A stretch of 64,000 bases of DNA from Pomacea canaliculata (Eukaryota > Mollusca > Gastropoda > Architaenioglossa > Ampullariidae). The position numbers and the translations under genes were made by a program. Where the stretch lies: NCBI RefSeq assembly GCF_003073045.1, contig NC_037590.1, forward strand, positions 6,164,016 through 6,228,015. Direction: 5' to 3'. The first letter of the stretch is position 1; each line of letters opens with the position of its first letter. Below the pieces are notes generated by a model. The model saw only the letters and a list, made by a program, of their open reading frames with translations, searched no databases and was not told the origin of the DNA. This document shows, in pieces, positions 1 to 34,739 of the stretch.

Positions 1-44
1 GTAGGTCTGTAGGCTAGTAAGAATATTGTCTCTTTTTACTTCAG

Positions 45-149
45 GATAATGACTGGCTGAATCTTGGACTGTTGTTTGCACTGATGGCAGCTTTCCGTAC
101 GCTGTCCTTCATCCTCCTCCTTGTTCGAGCACGTATGTCAAAGTCATGA
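45..149 (+). CDS. C-terminal coding exon of a membrane protein, probable ABCG-subfamily transporter (partial)
   Basis: An acceptor (tttttacttcag) at 33-44 is followed by an open frame of 34 codons ending in TGA at 147-149. Only phase 0 is open; the other two frames stop within a few codons. The peptide starts DNDWLNLGLLFALMAAF and goes on RTLSFILLLVRARMSKS: one hydrophobic segment, then a basic tail. Spacing of the helix, the arginine in its middle (FRTLSF) and the terminal R-A-R resemble the last transmembrane helix and tail of ABCG half-transporters such as ABCG1, which export lipids or sterols. The rest of the gene lies outside the window. The exon is surely coding by splice site, frame and stop; the family is an inference from one short segment and other polytopic proteins are possible. 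Confidence 0.5.
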   Translation, partial: DNDWLNLGLLFALMAAFRTLSFILLLVRARMSKS

Positions 150-1385
150 GATGCTGTGATCTCTTGTAGTAATGATCTAATGTCAGATTTTTGTTTATCT
201 ACAATATCTGCACCCATTTATCCCTTTCCATATGCAGTTGCACAAATGATATTACAAAGAAGAACCTTCACTGAAACCTGAATTCTGATTCTGAACCATC
301 TCTATATTACTTGTATAACTTAGCTCAGAATAAAATGTATTTATATTTTGAGATGTATGAGGCACTTTAATGTTTTCTTCCTGAAACAAGTGTGTAACAT
401 TTTGGATAAAATATCTATTTTTTTTCTAAGGATTAGTTTTCAATTCTGGCAAACTCAGCTGATATGTACTTTATTTGTCTCAATACTCATTTACACTGAG
501 CTGTGTGAATGAAATATAATACAGAAGCCAATGAAAAAAATTAATGATGTAGGTGAAGTGCGACAAAAATCCATGAATATTTTGAATGAAACAGTTACCT
601 ATGCTATGCCGTGAATACTAAAAACAAATTAATTTAAGGAGTGCTAGGCCATCCTTTCTGCAGCCTGGATCTTCTTTTGGACTGAAATGTTCAAAAGAAA
701 ATATTTTACTAGAAGCTTTTTATAATTGTTTATATCCAATGCACAAATTCACAAAATAGCAATTAAAGTTATGTTGGTGTGTTTACTCTATTGCCACTGA
801 TATCACAGACTATTATATGTAGCTCTGCATCTTGAGTGTTATAGTTGTTGTTTTGTTTTTTGTTTTGTTTTGTTTGTTTTTTTTTGGGGGGGGTTGTTTT
901 TCTAAGTGTGTGAGAGAGAGTGAGCAATTCGAGAGCTGTTTAAAGCAATATTGTGCATCCACTTTCTGCACGAAGTTATTCACTCAGAATATTTTGTTAT
1001 CATATTGTTTGATGTTACTAATAGTGTAGTAGTCAAAATGTTTCATGAAATATACTCATTACTTTGTTGTTTGAAGCCTTTTGGGCATATTGATTTACCA
1101 TAAATATATACATGCAGCTTTCAATATCTAATCTTACAAATTTTGCATTGCTTTTTTATTTTATTTATTTATATTTTTATCCTGTTATTTTTCATCTTTT
1201 GTTTATGGCAATAATCAGATTTGTTAGGCATAGCTGCTAATATCATTAGCTGGCTTTTATATAAGACTTTTATTTGTAACTAATATTGATGGTCTGTACA
1301 TATTTGGTATTGCACACAATGCTTTTTAGCAGCCTGAAGACAAATTAAAGCATGTAATAAAAATTTTAATATAGGTGACATTTAC
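150..1385 (+). other. Probable 3' UTR of the upstream gene
   Basis: AT-rich non-coding sequence follows the TGA at 149. Polyadenylation signals AATAAA stand at 329-334 (proximal) and 1356-1361 (distal), so both a short and a long 3' UTR are possible. A T-rich and G-run low-complexity tract occupies about 845-905. No other feature seen. Confidence 0.4.
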
Positions 1386-1848
1386 AATAATATATTTTGA
1401 GATATTGCTTATTATTTTTTGTCAGTTGTATGTCTTGATAATGCTACATTATACGATGTTTACATCATTTCAATTTTTGTACAACATTTATGTCTTTTTA
1501 TGCCAAATTATGTTGAAGACAGCTATAAAAAACAAAAGAAGTTACTTTTATGCTATCTTTGAGGCCCCTGCATTTTATCCACTAGTCAGTGCTAAAATGT
1601 GGTATTCTAATGGCGATGTGTTTGAAATAATAAATATGTTTCTCAAATGAGTAATTTTATTTGTAATTATTAAATTAGTTTAGTCACTGCATGTGTGTGG
1701 CCATGTTTATTTTCATGTGTTTGTGTGCATCCTTCACATTTCCTTTAGCTTTTATAATTTTATATAGCTTTCAATCTTTCCTGCAAATACCTCTGAAGAA
1801 AGAAAATGAAATCTCCGGAGTAAGCTATCTATAATCAGATTGCTGGCA

Positions 1849-1870
1849 CATGCAGTCGATCGACTGCATG
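1849..1870. repeat. 22-bp perfect palindrome
   Basis: The 22 bases from C1849 to G1870 read identically on both strands, centred on TCGATCGA. The flanking bases do not pair. It lies in intergenic DNA between the first gene and tRNA-Asp. Function unknown. Confidence 0.8.
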
Positions 1871-2681
1871 CTTTCTAGAATGTGCTACTTGCAAAATTCC
1901 AAAAGCATTCACACCTAATTGTCTGTATATTTTTTAACATTATCTGAGGCATGCATTAAGAAGTAATAATTTTGGGAGTGTGGAGATAAAATCACTGTCA
2001 CAAGAGGTATAGACTGTGTTCTTCAATTTTTTGATTATTAATTTTCGTCGGCTACAGTGATTTTAGTCCAAAAAGTTAAATTTGTGTATGTAACAATCAC
2101 GCAATTGTTGTGACCTGGCCATTTCTCGCACTCAGTGATTCATCAATAATCAGCAGGCTTTATTTCTACTAGCCGTTAGGGCACCGCCTTGGCCGTAAAA
2201 TCTTACCACCAAATTCCGCTGCTCCTCCTATAATTATTATTCCCCTTCACACAATGAGAATTGCTGAGTCGAAATGTGAACGATCACCCTCAGGAAGCAG
2301 CAAACAAATTGCAGCAACTATTATAAATTTAACACCTATATTTCAAGCAGTAATCAAAGAGAACGATGACATTTCATTGGCACATACCGATCACAAAGAT
2401 CGAGTCGATCTGCCCCAGTCTCTCGATCGAGATCTCTTCTCCGTGAGGTTAGGTGCACCAGTACCTAACAGTGTGGAACGCAGTCAATCATGCGCAAATA
2501 AAGAACTGCGTTTGTGGTGACTCACAGACCGATATGTCACAAACCGCAGTATCTAGATGTCGGTGGACTGTAGAAATGCACATCTGTTGCACAAACATTT
2601 CGATTTCAGTCAATGCCAATGTAAACAGGTGTTGCTGTGTCGTGTAAAGATAAATATTAATAAAAACTTCAGCACACGTAA
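1871..2681. other. Intergenic, no gene seen
   Basis: Unique-looking sequence upstream of the tRNA gene. Open frames here are short and show no recognisable family or splice structure. Confidence 0.4.
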
Positions 2682-2753
2682 TCCTCGGTAGTATAGTGGT
2701 TAGTATCCCCGCCTGTCACGCGGGAGACCGGGGTTCAATTCCCCGCCGGGGAG
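2682..2753 (+). tRNA. tRNA-Asp (anticodon GTC)
   Basis: A complete 72-nt cloverleaf without intron. Acceptor arms TCCTCGG and CCGGGGA pair fully with one T-G wobble, and the discriminator is G, as expected for aspartate. The anticodon stem CCCGC/GCGGG encloses CTGTCAC with anticodon GTC. Box A (TAGTATAGTGG) and box B (GGTTCAATTCC) are intact. A run of T (2757-2763) just after the gene serves as the RNA polymerase III terminator. CCA is not encoded, as in other eukaryotes. It looks functional, not a SINE relic. Confidence 0.97.
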
Positions 2754-2756
2754 GAC

Positions 2757-2763
2757 TTTTTTT
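2757..2763 (+). terminator. RNA polymerase III T-run terminator of tRNA-Asp
   Basis: Seven consecutive T residues begin 4 bases after the tRNA 3' end, the normal position and form of a pol III stop signal. Confidence 0.85.
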
Positions 2764-5700
2764 CAATTCATTATTTTTTTCAATATATAAATTTATATAT
2801 ATATATTTGAAATTAATTTTACTAATTTTATTATAGTCCATCTTATGCCTAAGTGTGTTACATGTACATGTACTAAGATATCTCCAAAAACAAATTAACT
2901 ATTTTATAGTTTCTTAATTTAACATTTGCAAGGTGACCAGCTAGAGAACATTGTCTTCGCCTGTGTATACCCGCCTCCCGCTGTCTTCCAGCTGTGATGT
3001 TATTGTCATGATCGATCGCTTCACTTCGGTCAAGCTTATGCATGCGCCTATAGCCAGTGTTGCGAAATAGGGAAACACGTACTCTGAAACAATTGGGAGA
3101 GGAGGTTCCATTCAACCAACGTACCGCACAAAAACTCATGGGCGGAGCTTCGAATTTAGTCAAACGACTTTTCAAGGCATCGGCCTATATGATTTAACCG
3201 ATGCACACAAAAAAACCATAAAATATCCCTATCATCCACCTCAGTCAAGGCGGCCTTATTAGTACAATGTCACATATGGCCCCGATGATGATGAACTGAC
3301 GGTGACAAAAGAATCTCCTATCCTGGGGCGGTTGCCCTATGGCCTATATAGTCGCCACCCCACAAAGACCGCTTCTGATTAACGACACACAACTCCTCGT
3401 CCCACTTCCCTCTGTTCAGTCTGTTTAGCTCTACTCTCTCTGTTCAGTGGAATCGTACGCTCGAATCTGCCCAAGCACCTGATTTCGATGACTCATTAAC
3501 TTTTCTGCAATACCCTCTAAATACTACACAAATCACATGAAATGAAACTCGAAAAACATTCTATAGCATGCTACATAACATCCAAAATAAAAAGAATGGT
3601 CTCGTAGCACATTCCTCCAAAATAAATCCTTCGGAGGTAACATAGCATTTTATCACTTTCTCCTTCCAATACACTTTAGCATCTTCTGTGCAATCTTCAA
3701 TAGAAGCAGATAACTTTGTATTATTCGCAACAACCAAAAAACTGAATAATAAAGCACCACGAGTGGATAGGAAAGATCACGTGACCTACGCAATATAAAA
3801 GTCATCATAATCCTTTCCATAGTCCCGCCCACCATATTGCTAAGGCGATACAGGTCGATGAACCCTCCGTTGACAAATTAGAGCTCATGCTCATATGTCC
3901 CTAGCATAACGCCTCTCTTTCCTACGTAGCCCACAATTCCTTTTGGGTAGTATATGCCCCTACCCGCATCCATTCGACATATTGCTGAGAAAAGTTGTGT
4001 TGTTGCTTCCCTGAGCAAGTTCTAAGGCTGTGATTTTGTTCTTTGAAGTCGAAGACAGTATAGGGATAGCTGCATGTATGTGTCCGCTTTTGTCAATTTA
4101 ACATCACTGAAAACCCACTACAGTCTTCAGATATATATAAAAGAAGTAATTAAAAGTGAGTATTGTTCGTCGTCTATTTATTCTGCTGTGTGGGGTAAAC
4201 ATCAGATTAGAAACTGTCAGACGATTATTACATTGGGATCAATATTGTCCAAGTTGCACAAAATGTGTTTGGTGGTCCGAAACGATGCTCAAACCGATTC
4301 AGTAATATCACCAACCTTGCCGTGTCCAAAATACTGGGCATGTCACCTATCCCTAAAGGCTAAACAGCTGTCAATCGAGTTTTTATATATTCTTTCTGTC
4401 TATTCTACTGTCTATTCTTAGTTTGTAACTAGTCTCATATACACAGAGGGCAGGCATGCCGAAAAGGACTAAAAAAAAAAAAACTTTTTAAAAATTCAGC
4501 TACATTTGCATTTTTGGAGACAGGCGAGATGTGACCGGAAATAAGTGAATCTCAGACAGTTAAACCATATACTGTACTCATAACCTAATCACAGACGTGT
4601 ACAAGTTCGTGAACGTAATTAATGTTAGCCTGATGTAGAACACATTTACTAAGAGAGAGAGATGGCGTGTGAAGCTAAATGAAAGTCAGTGTAGTGAAAA
4701 GTTACAGCCACAAGATGACCCAGGCAAACGGATATATGTTTGGAAAACTACAGATAAGTAGGCGATGCTCAGACGATGAGCAACTTAAGGATGGGGTAAC
4801 CTGAGTAGATTATAGCCACCTCACTGCAATCTATTGAGATTTATACACATCCTCAAACATTTTTGAAGTGTTTTCATTACTCCCCACTCCCCTAAGTTTT
4901 CAAGACGAAGACTGCAAGCCTTGAGAAACAGGACTAAACGCTTCATCAACAGCATCTCCCATCAGCCACGACCCAATAAATCTGAGCAGTGGATGGTGTT
5001 AATGTTACCTCTGTGTGTGTGTGTGAAATTGTCGGCAGGTGCATGAGAGTATAGGGGGTGGGGGTGCCTGGTGCATTTTCACGTAGTGAGTTGTGGAATT
5101 CTGCGCTGCGTGGTTTTTCTTTTCTTTGTTTGTTTTTTTTTTTTTTCCTTCTCTTAATTCTATGACATCATGGGATATACTAGACTGGACTAAACACACC
5201 TCAGCCTCATAACAAATATTTTTGAATTGTTTAAAGTTACGTGGAAATATTGTAAGAGTTCTGTACTGCTTATGAAAAAAAAAATGATATATCCAGAAAA
5301 AGCCGATGTGTGCTTTCTATGCTGTTTAGAGGAGCAAAAGTCAATATCAAATGATTGAGAGGCACAAACTCTAATGTCCTATTACACAGGAAATAAACAT
5401 CTAACATTCCACGAAGTTTATCTTCAAGCAGGTATGTAGACGGATATACTTCCATGTATAAACAGTACACAATCTGGTATCGCTGCTTACGCGCACTTGC
5501 TGTTGTGAACATTATAGCGGTGTTCGTGGAAATACATTATTTATGGATGGGCGTGGAAGAAAGACAAACAAGTCTAGTGATGCATGAGTGTTGGTGCTAA
5601 AGCTGGTAAAAAAAACCAATGAAGAATATACTGTTGTCCCCAATTGCCTGTTAAAGAAAAAAAGGGAAGGGGAAGCGCGCGCGTGCGTGGTATAAATAGT

Positions 5701-6200
5701 TTCTACAAGCATGAGATTCTAAACACTGTACGTCGGATCGTACGTCTTAGTAAAAAGCTCGCGATGGGTAACCTGCACTCTGTGGCCTGGCCGCCTGGGC
5801 CTATCATATAAATCCTTGTGAATGAAGGTATGTGTTTGTTCTGTGCTCGTCGCTCATCTTTCGTTTGCGAGTCTTGTTTCAGCTGCACGCTCGATCGGAT
5901 TGTACTGAGTGACGTTCTCGAGGGGATTCGGTGACATGATGATCGGTTGCCTTTCAGTCACTCACTAACATATTTACGCACCGTCCGTGTTGTCAGAAAT
6001 ATGATCTGCCTTGAGTAGAGCGAGTATATACCATTTTGGATGCATTGGATATATGCTTAGCCTTGATATACGTATATATTGCACGTGCCTGACAAAAAGC
6101 GTTTTGTCACGTAGAGGTGCGTCACTCACAGGAGTGTCATATGGTCGTGCAATTAACACAAAAATGTTTTTGATGGTATTGTGCATGACTGGAATGGTTA
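2764..6200. other. Intergenic, no gene recognised
   Basis: About 3.4 kb between tRNA-Asp and the CACNB promoter region. Open frames on both strands are below 120 codons, with no protein-family signal or convincing splice sites. Small A/T homopolymers (4471-4483, 5131-5147) and a short TG run near 5013 are present. Confidence 0.4.
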
Positions 6201-6816
6201 TTATTACACAGTTCTGGCCGACATTGTTTTCCTACCCACGCTCGGGCTCTGTGCCAGCGAAGGCACGGTTGCCGCTGTTGCTGCAGCTGTTGGCTGAAGA
6301 ACGAGAGTATTCAGCAGGTGCTTCCCCCTCCTTCCACTACTCCCACCACCACCTCGGTATGGCGACCAATAAAATGAAGCGTTACAGCTGCGTCTCGTCG
6401 TTATTTTAGGCATTCGTGGCTCGTAAGGAGTCTCGGACATTGAGTTGAGTCGAAGCTTTCGTGCCTGCGTTGAGAAATTATGTTTACTATAAAAGGTACT
6501 AGTTCTCAGATTTAACGCAAACTGCATAACTAGCAAGGAAGTCTTATATACTTCACGGGTTTTTAGTGTTTGTTAACAGACCAAAGAACGCAGTCGACAC
6601 TTTCCCTGCATAGCTACAAATGGAAGTCAACATCTGAAGATTCTGTGAAATTTGGTGCTCGCTTTGGTTTTAGCTCGGCTGAAACTGCTGCATGTGCCGG
6701 AAACCTTAAACTTTTAGAGACGCCAATATTTCGTGACGATAATGTGACGGGAAAGCTGTCGTGTTACATACAACAGCGCTTATGGCGTCCGTTCCAGCCT
6801 TTGCCAGGAAGCTAAA
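6201..6816 (+). promoter_or_regulatory. Probable CACNB 5' UTR / promoter-proximal region
   Basis: The 600 bp before the CACNB start codon are richer in G, C and CpG than the surrounding intergenic DNA, as common at animal promoters. No clear TATA box or initiator could be assigned. The transcription start is not determinable by eye. Confidence 0.3.
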
Positions 6817-27598
<20,782 letters not shown>

Positions 27599-30500
27599 CA
27601 CTGTAACTGCTAGGCACACATAGCCTGTTGTATTGACTTCCACACCGGACAGGTGTTTCCCACAGGAACACCATGAGCTTTACCACAGACACCATGGTTC
27701 CACCACCACAACTACTACTAAATATTTACCATCTACTGAATCCTTGCCACCAAGGCAACCCCCAGCCCCCAGCCCCCAGCCCCCATCCCAGCTGTACTTC
27801 ATGCTTATTGGACCAGCTGGTAATCCTTCTACTCTGCTGTGAGTGTGGCAATGTCGTGTCCAGGGTGGTAGATGCACTGTGGGTTCCATGCTGTGAAAGA
27901 TCCTGAAGATTTGGCATGCATGGCTTCCTGTCCTATATATAGCACAGACCATGAGAAAGCTTGTCATCATTTCACCTTTATTTCCCCCACCCCACACCCT
28001 CTTGATCTTGTTTGAACTGGTGTGTGCGTGTGTGTATATATATACAAAGCTGCTAGATAATGGAATCCTGTACCCAAGTGTCTCACAGTTTGCTCAATTC
28101 TGGGAATGCCTTCAAGAAAAGATTGGGTATGGAAAACCTTAAAATAGATGGCAAGGAATTGAGCGTCAGCTTGCTGAATGTGGGACTGTGGTAATGTTTA
28201 TCCAGCTGGGCGTGGTCAGTTGATCTGCCTGTCTTCAGCAGTTATACAATGAACTGCAACAAACAAATGAACAAGCACGGAAGGAAGAAGTGGTAGTGAT
28301 GAAGAAGACATTAAGCTGAGCACAGACTGGTGAAGAGAGTGATGGTGAGAGTGCTGACAAAGTGATGGGTGAAAACAAGAGGCACAATTCAGTTACTATC
28401 AAAAGGGCCAGTAAGCTTTTATGGTATCCAGCATGGAGTGTCAGGAAAAAAAAAAGGCTGCACAGAACCAGTCTGTGGCAACCTTATCAACAATGATACA
28501 GTAATATTTTGATGCAGACATTCATGGGACTAGTGTTGGATAATTTTTTTTAATTTACTTCCAGCACCAAAGCACTAGTTATGTAGACGGATGTTTCTGC
28601 CATAGATTGGCAAGAATTAGGTGCAAGTGCACTGATAACACTGCTGTGAGATTGAAGTCTATATGTTGTTGTTGTGGCAGGCATCCATTGGTGAATCTCA
28701 AGATAGGAATAGAGTGCGTCTAATAACCAGGGGCTAGATGATACATTTTCTTAAACTGTGTTTTAAAAAAACACAAAAATAGTCCAGAAAAGTGATCAAA
28801 CATTGGATGCGAAACCCGAAAAAAAGGTAAAAGGTGGAGCAGTTTATACCCCCTTGTCCCATTAATGCATCACCTCATCTAGCATGCCTCCAGTTCTCTC
28901 CAGCTGCCCCTGAAGATGTCATTGTTTTCACTATTTCATGCATTTGTAACATTTTGGTTGATATTACTTGATCAGCGAGTGATTATGAACCAGTTTGCAT
29001 ATTTGCATCTCCCTATTATATAGACTTGAACAGTTAGATGAATGGGGTATTTTTAAATCTTTGTAAGCTGTTCATTTTTTAACCCACCCATCTAGAATAC
29101 CTCCCCTGTCCCCTTCCATCTGTTCTTTGAATGAAAGAACAGTTTGGAGATCTGATGATGTGCAGCGCCTTTTGTTCTGTTCAAGGTAACTCTTGACCAG
29201 TGTGCTTGTCCTAATCAGTGTAGTCACTACATTGATTTTATTTGTTCCGGTTTGGTTATTACAGTTTGGTTATTAATATTATCTGCTTTGGCAGTGCAGG
29301 CATTGCCGAAGAATTTTGAGTCAAGCAGGCTACTGCTTCCAGTATATTTCACAGCTGTCTCCTGATCAGGCTGTAATGGTACATTTTAGTGCACCAGAAT
29401 TGAACATTTACTGACACTTAGTATATGGCTTTTAGTTTTCATATTTTTTTATCCATCGTGTAATAAACATGAGATGCATAATGTAAGACAACAGCAGTTA
29501 GTTTTGAAACAATCTATCCAGAGACCTAAAATTAGATTTTTTCTTTAATTTCAATGCTAAAGAAAGTCATCTTCCTTGTTAGTAAAAGAAAATTTTTAAC
29601 TGACTACATAAAGACTAAATACAAAGAGAAACTGGATGCCTAGTGCATTATTTAACCTATGTCAGTACAACAAATGATTTAAACCTTCCTCTTCCCTCAC
29701 GCTCCTACTTAAAAAAAAAACCAAAATGGACACAAATGCCCATCACCAAAATCCCATTCCACCTTTTTTTTTCTATAACACATTACAAGTTCTGGGGTGG
29801 AGTAGGCTGAAGGATTTCTCACGTTAAGCTAACATGTCATTAGAATCAGGGAACAAAAACAGTCCACAGTTGTAGAACTGATTTTGCCATTAAAAAAAAT
29901 ATTGGTATTCATATGATTTTATGACAGCATAGTGATCAACAAAAGAGGAGCAGGAGTTGATAACTTGAAACTGTTGGCCTGCTAGACTCGTAGTTGAGCC
30001 TGTTAAGCTCTGCAGAAAGTAGCTTTGGTTGGTGTGAATTTTTTTTCCAATTTTTTTAAGCTGAGCATTTTGTGCCTCCAGTATTATGGTGTATATATTT
30101 ATTTTCTTTTTTCTGAAGTGTTTCTCTCTTCATGTCTTTCCTCCCTAACAGTAGGCCTCTGTGAACATGCCCTTTATTTATTATTATTCAATTGTTTTTT
30201 CATTTTTTTTATACTTTGTCCTTTTTTTAACATTTCATTTAAAGTTTAGCAGGTTTAGTGGCCTTATGATGTCTAAAATCCAATAACTTTCTCGCTGAAA
30301 AGCATGTGTTGAACAGACACTATGGTTACATCTCATTCAAAAATAATTATGGAAAGCATTTGGTAGTAATTCACTGTTGGGAGAAAAATCATTGGTATAT
30401 CTTTTTTAATGTTTTGCCAGAACATAGATTCTCTTTTTTTTCTTATATTGTAAGGCAAGCCTCCACCCTTGTCTGATCTAATCACTTCTGGTTGTGAACT

Positions 30501-33500
30501 CCAGTGCTCTGACCAGTTGTCAAATCAAAAACCAGAGGGCGCTAGCACAGTGGAAAGAATGAGAGAGTGGGAGAAGGGTGAGCCCATCCAATCGGTATAC
30601 ATGATGTTGCATGCCTGCATAATATAATATTGAGTTGGCCTTGGTCATCTGCGCTGGTCATGCGTTAAGATTGTTACTTAAAAAAAGAAGTTTTGAAAGC
30701 AGTTGTTGCAATCACCATAATGCCGAGAGAATTCAGCATGTGACTTACATGTATGCATTGTTTGGTACCATGTTGCTGCTTACCCTGTGCGAATGGGTTG
30801 TAAAAGCCATGACTGAGAACAGAGATATTCACCTCATGGCAGCGGCTGTCCCTGCCAAGCTGCACAACTCTATTGCCATTTTTCTGAGAGAAATGGTATT
30901 ATTCATTTTCCTTTATTGAGGTGTCTTGTGCACACTGTTAACCATTTTTACATACTTCTGATGCATGTTACTGAAAATATTGCCCACGAGCAGTTGTGTG
31001 ATGGTAAGAGTGGTGGAGAGAGAGTGGGTGTTTCAGTATGTGCATGAGTGCGCTATTGAGTGCGTACCTGCAAATGTTGACTGCATGCAATTGTTCATGC
31101 ATGCATGTTTTTAAGAAGTTTTTGAATGTTGTGGCCTCCGACTTTCAGTGCATGCAAGGCTCTTTTTTTTCTCTCTCACACCTATCACTGATGTTTCTGC
31201 ATAACCCTCTTCCATATTTGTGAGTGTGTTTAGGTTCTGTCCTCTTCTGCAGTTTCTCTACATGTGACTGCCAGGTGAAAGGATTGTTTTTGTACCATGT
31301 CTTTCAATCTTGGTCATTGACAGTTTTTCTTTCACCTACTTGGTAATATATTTTCAGTCTCTGCAGTCACTCCTCTTTCTCTTTTCCCCTACATAATTGC
31401 ATGGACACGCAAATTATAAGTACATCTTCGAATGGTAACATCCAAAGATGTCTGTTGTTCAGACAAAAACTGTTAATAGTCTGCAGAGGGCTTGCACAAT
31501 TTTACATATTTATATATTAAGCCATATATTGATGGAGAGATGAAAATTAATTCAGTTGTTGCATCCAGTTTGAAATTGGATAGCAAGCAGCTACTTGAAC
31601 CTTTTCTATATTGTCATCTTACTACTAACTGATGTATTGATGACCTGTTTCCAATAATATAATGATTAGTGTTAATATTTCATTGAGTCTTTAGGATTTG
31701 AGACAGGTTTTTGTACACAAAGTAACATAGGTTTCAGTGTTACTGAAAGTTGGTAAAGGCTTTCTGTGACTGGGAAAAGCTCAGGAAGTTTGGGACTAAG
31801 TCTTTCTTCATAATATGTTATAGTAGTAGCTGAAAGTAGGTTGTAGCAGTCTCCTTAAGAAATACACTGCATTGATGCAACTTAGCTGGCAATGAATATT
31901 AAAAAGAGGTAAAACTTTTTCACTGGGATAAGTTCTTGTGCTCTGCAGCAAGCTGTCTTGTGACAACTGTGGCACACGTTTGTAACATTGGTGGTACGCT
32001 ATGTGGTGTACTTGCATGTATGAACATAGAAAGTGCAGTTCCCACCAGCTGTTCTCCATCCCCTAATTTTCATTCATAAGGACAGAGGATGATGGCTTGC
32101 TAGTTGCTGAAACTTTGTGCTAGAGATTGGTGATGGGTTTTAAGATAAAGATGGTTTGTCTGTTGAGACTTCATTAGATTCCAACAGGAGCATCCAGAGT
32201 TCAGATAGGATGATTCTGTAGGTTTTCTCCATTTAAATGGGCTGTGCTGCACTCTGCCATAACTTCTTTAAATCACCACACCACAGGACTGCAGTTTGCA
32301 GTTTAAGTCTTTTAACATTTTTTTCTTTCTCACACCCACCCCATTTCAAGATGGACTCCACAATTTCAGAGAACAAATAACCTAGTCTTTAAAAAAAATG
32401 CATTTTCCCACCTTTTTTTCCCGACAGTTTAACGTCGGTTTCTGTGCATATGGCCTGAACACTAATTGGGATGAGGGTTGTAACTTATATATCCTGTAGA
32501 TGAATAAGCATTTTGAACTTGACGATTAAACATTCAGTGCAATTCATTTCTGAACTAACCATTCAGTTTCTATAGTGCAATATTTTATCACTCCATATTA
32601 CTGGGGATTTTTCTTTTGGATTGTTTTTTGGTGTGTAGTAATATTACTTCTTTTATTATCTTCACCTTTACATTTTGTGCTCTACCTCTGAAGTCACTTG
32701 AAATTTAGACTTCTGGGAAGCCAGACATGGTGCAATATTATATACCAACCAGCTGAGGAAGCCAGGCATGGTGCAATATTACACACAAACCAGTTGAGGA
32801 AATTGAAAATGTTGTTTTCCTTCTCCTTTCTGTACTTTACATTACCTTCCCGGCTGTGATCATAAGATCTGTAAGGGTTTTGTGCAATATGAACATCCAG
32901 AGGTTGATAAACCATTTTCAGTTCTTTGACTAAAGTAGCTGTATATTTTAGACGCTGATACACAACTCAAAACCTCTTTTCAGAGACATAAATGTTGCTG
33001 TTCTCATGTAATAGACTATGGCCCATCTAACGAGATTTTTTTTTTCTTTTGGCAAAAATTATCCTGTAACTTGCTTAGCTTTATACAGTGTCTGCTTGAG
33101 ACACTCAAAAGACACCCAAAAGAAATGTGTATATTTTAATGCCATATGTTAAGGTTAGACAGTTTCAACACATTTTCTTTTAAAAAAGACAGTTTTTGTA
33201 ATTCATTTACTTTTTCCTCAAAAGAAATGAGACAAATGCTATTTTAGGTATTTAATGACTTGATTAAGAGCTGTCTGTACTGATGTGTTTGAAAAGTAAC
33301 CAGAAAATCTCAAAACCAGCAGGAAAAGCATAAAATGCATGTTTTGGATACAGATCAACATTAAACAGGGTAAAATAACAATGCTAGAACACAAAAGTGA
33401 TAAAACTAACCATTTTGTCAGAACCAGCCAGTTAAATGATGTGAGCATTTAACAGATCTTTAAAAACTATTGAGAATTATTTTTTTCTTTTAGAATTTTC

Positions 33501-34060
33501 AGATCTCTTAATCTGGATTCATTACTCATAAAATTAATGTCATATTTCATCACCAGAAGTTCCCATGTTACTTTGTTTTCAAAACAAAAGCCAAAGACAT
33601 GGTAATTATTAAAAAATATTGTTTTTAAGACTTTAGTGGGTTTATTGTCAGAGAAAAAAAAATGATTGTACATTTTGTTTGGACTAGGTTTTTCAACAAG
33701 AGATGGTACACGTTCCTTCCATTTCCTTTTGCGCAGTTATGTGCACTGTTTTGCACGTTGCCAGCATCTGCATGCTGCCTGATGGTTTTGACTATATGAA
33801 CACAGACCTTAACCAAAAAAGAAAAAAAAGGTAACTATGACTATACATAATGATTATATTTATTGTATGGGGCCATTCTGCCCCGCCTTGCTCCTTTTTG
33901 GTTTACTTCACCTCCTCTTTCAAGTTGTTGGATTTGTAAATAAAGTTTTTATCTCCTAAATCAACCTTTTGTATTGTCTTGAATACATACTTGGATATGT
34001 TGTGTTTACAACTCTGCCTTTTGAGCTGATGTGCTAAAGAATGAAATTCAAATAAAGGTA
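27599..34060 (+). other. CACNB 3' UTR and gene-poor downstream DNA
   Basis: No coding exon recognised. Polyadenylation signals AATAAA lie at 29462-29467 and 33939-33944; which is used is unknown. A 41-bp tandem duplication sits at 32717-32798. Longest open frame (30635-30919) has no family signal. Confidence 0.4.
32717..32798. repeat. Tandem duplication, 2 x 41 bp
   Basis: Units begin GAAGCCAG at 32717 and 32758 and share ATGGTGCAATATTA and AACCAGTTGAG-like ends; about 35 of 41 positions agree. Confidence 0.8.
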
Positions 34061-34599
34061 AAAGTGATAGTTTGGACTAGGTAATGAAAGTTGTGCAAAC
34101 CTTTTTCTAATGATTAGTAAAGCTCAGGGAAAACAGCTGAGTGGTAAGAGCATGTGCAAACTGTGGTGCAGAGAATTTGCCCCAGCCATCAGGAATGGGT
34201 ACCAGACTCATCAGAGGGTTGCGGAAGGTAAGGCAGCTATGAAGAGAAGACAGGCACTGCCTTTGCATAAAGCTAGCCTCCAGAAAAGGGTCTCAAACGC
34301 TTCGCTTCATAACAGCCAAAAAGGGGACAACCAAAAGTTTATGCAGATACTATTTTCCTAAATCTGGGTAAATGTTCTGAGAAATACATCTACAAACACT
34401 GTGTACAGTCATGACATGACGTCAACATGTTCTCAGCTGTCCCTTTGGCGGAAGCCCTCACATCATAAATGCATCTATCCTGACATCTTGGTGTGATGTC
34501 TGTAGTCATGTATCTCAAGAACAGAAGGATGTAGTCAGCCAGATTTGGGGAAATAGTATCTTGTGCTCTGCTTTCAGTTCATTCTAAAAGTGGTGTCGA

Positions 34600-34739
34600 G
34601 GCATAATTTTGTGCACTAGTTGTAGGGGAGTTCTGATGGAGTGCAGAACAGGTGAACATGTTGGAGAAGGTCCCTCAGTGAGTAGCCTGTCCACTCCTTC
34701 ACATTAGTCACCCAGCCTTCTGTTTGCCATGCTTTACAC
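34600..34739 (-). mobile_element. LINE C-terminal fragment
   Basis: Minus-strand frame reads KAWQTEGWVTNVKEWTGYSL RDLLQHVHLFCTPSELPYN and stops. The NVKEWTG(Y/L)SLRDLL block is typical of the C terminus of the LINE family seen at 24 kb. The coding match stops at the hAT element that follows. Confidence 0.6.

Noticed and set aside
30635-30919. 94-codon frame with a hydrophobic stretch
   Set aside because: Opening codon run, no family, no splice sites; lies in probable 3' UTR or intergenic DNA.
34115-34175. GAGTGGTAAGAGC box-A-like motif
   Set aside because: No box B or cloverleaf follows.
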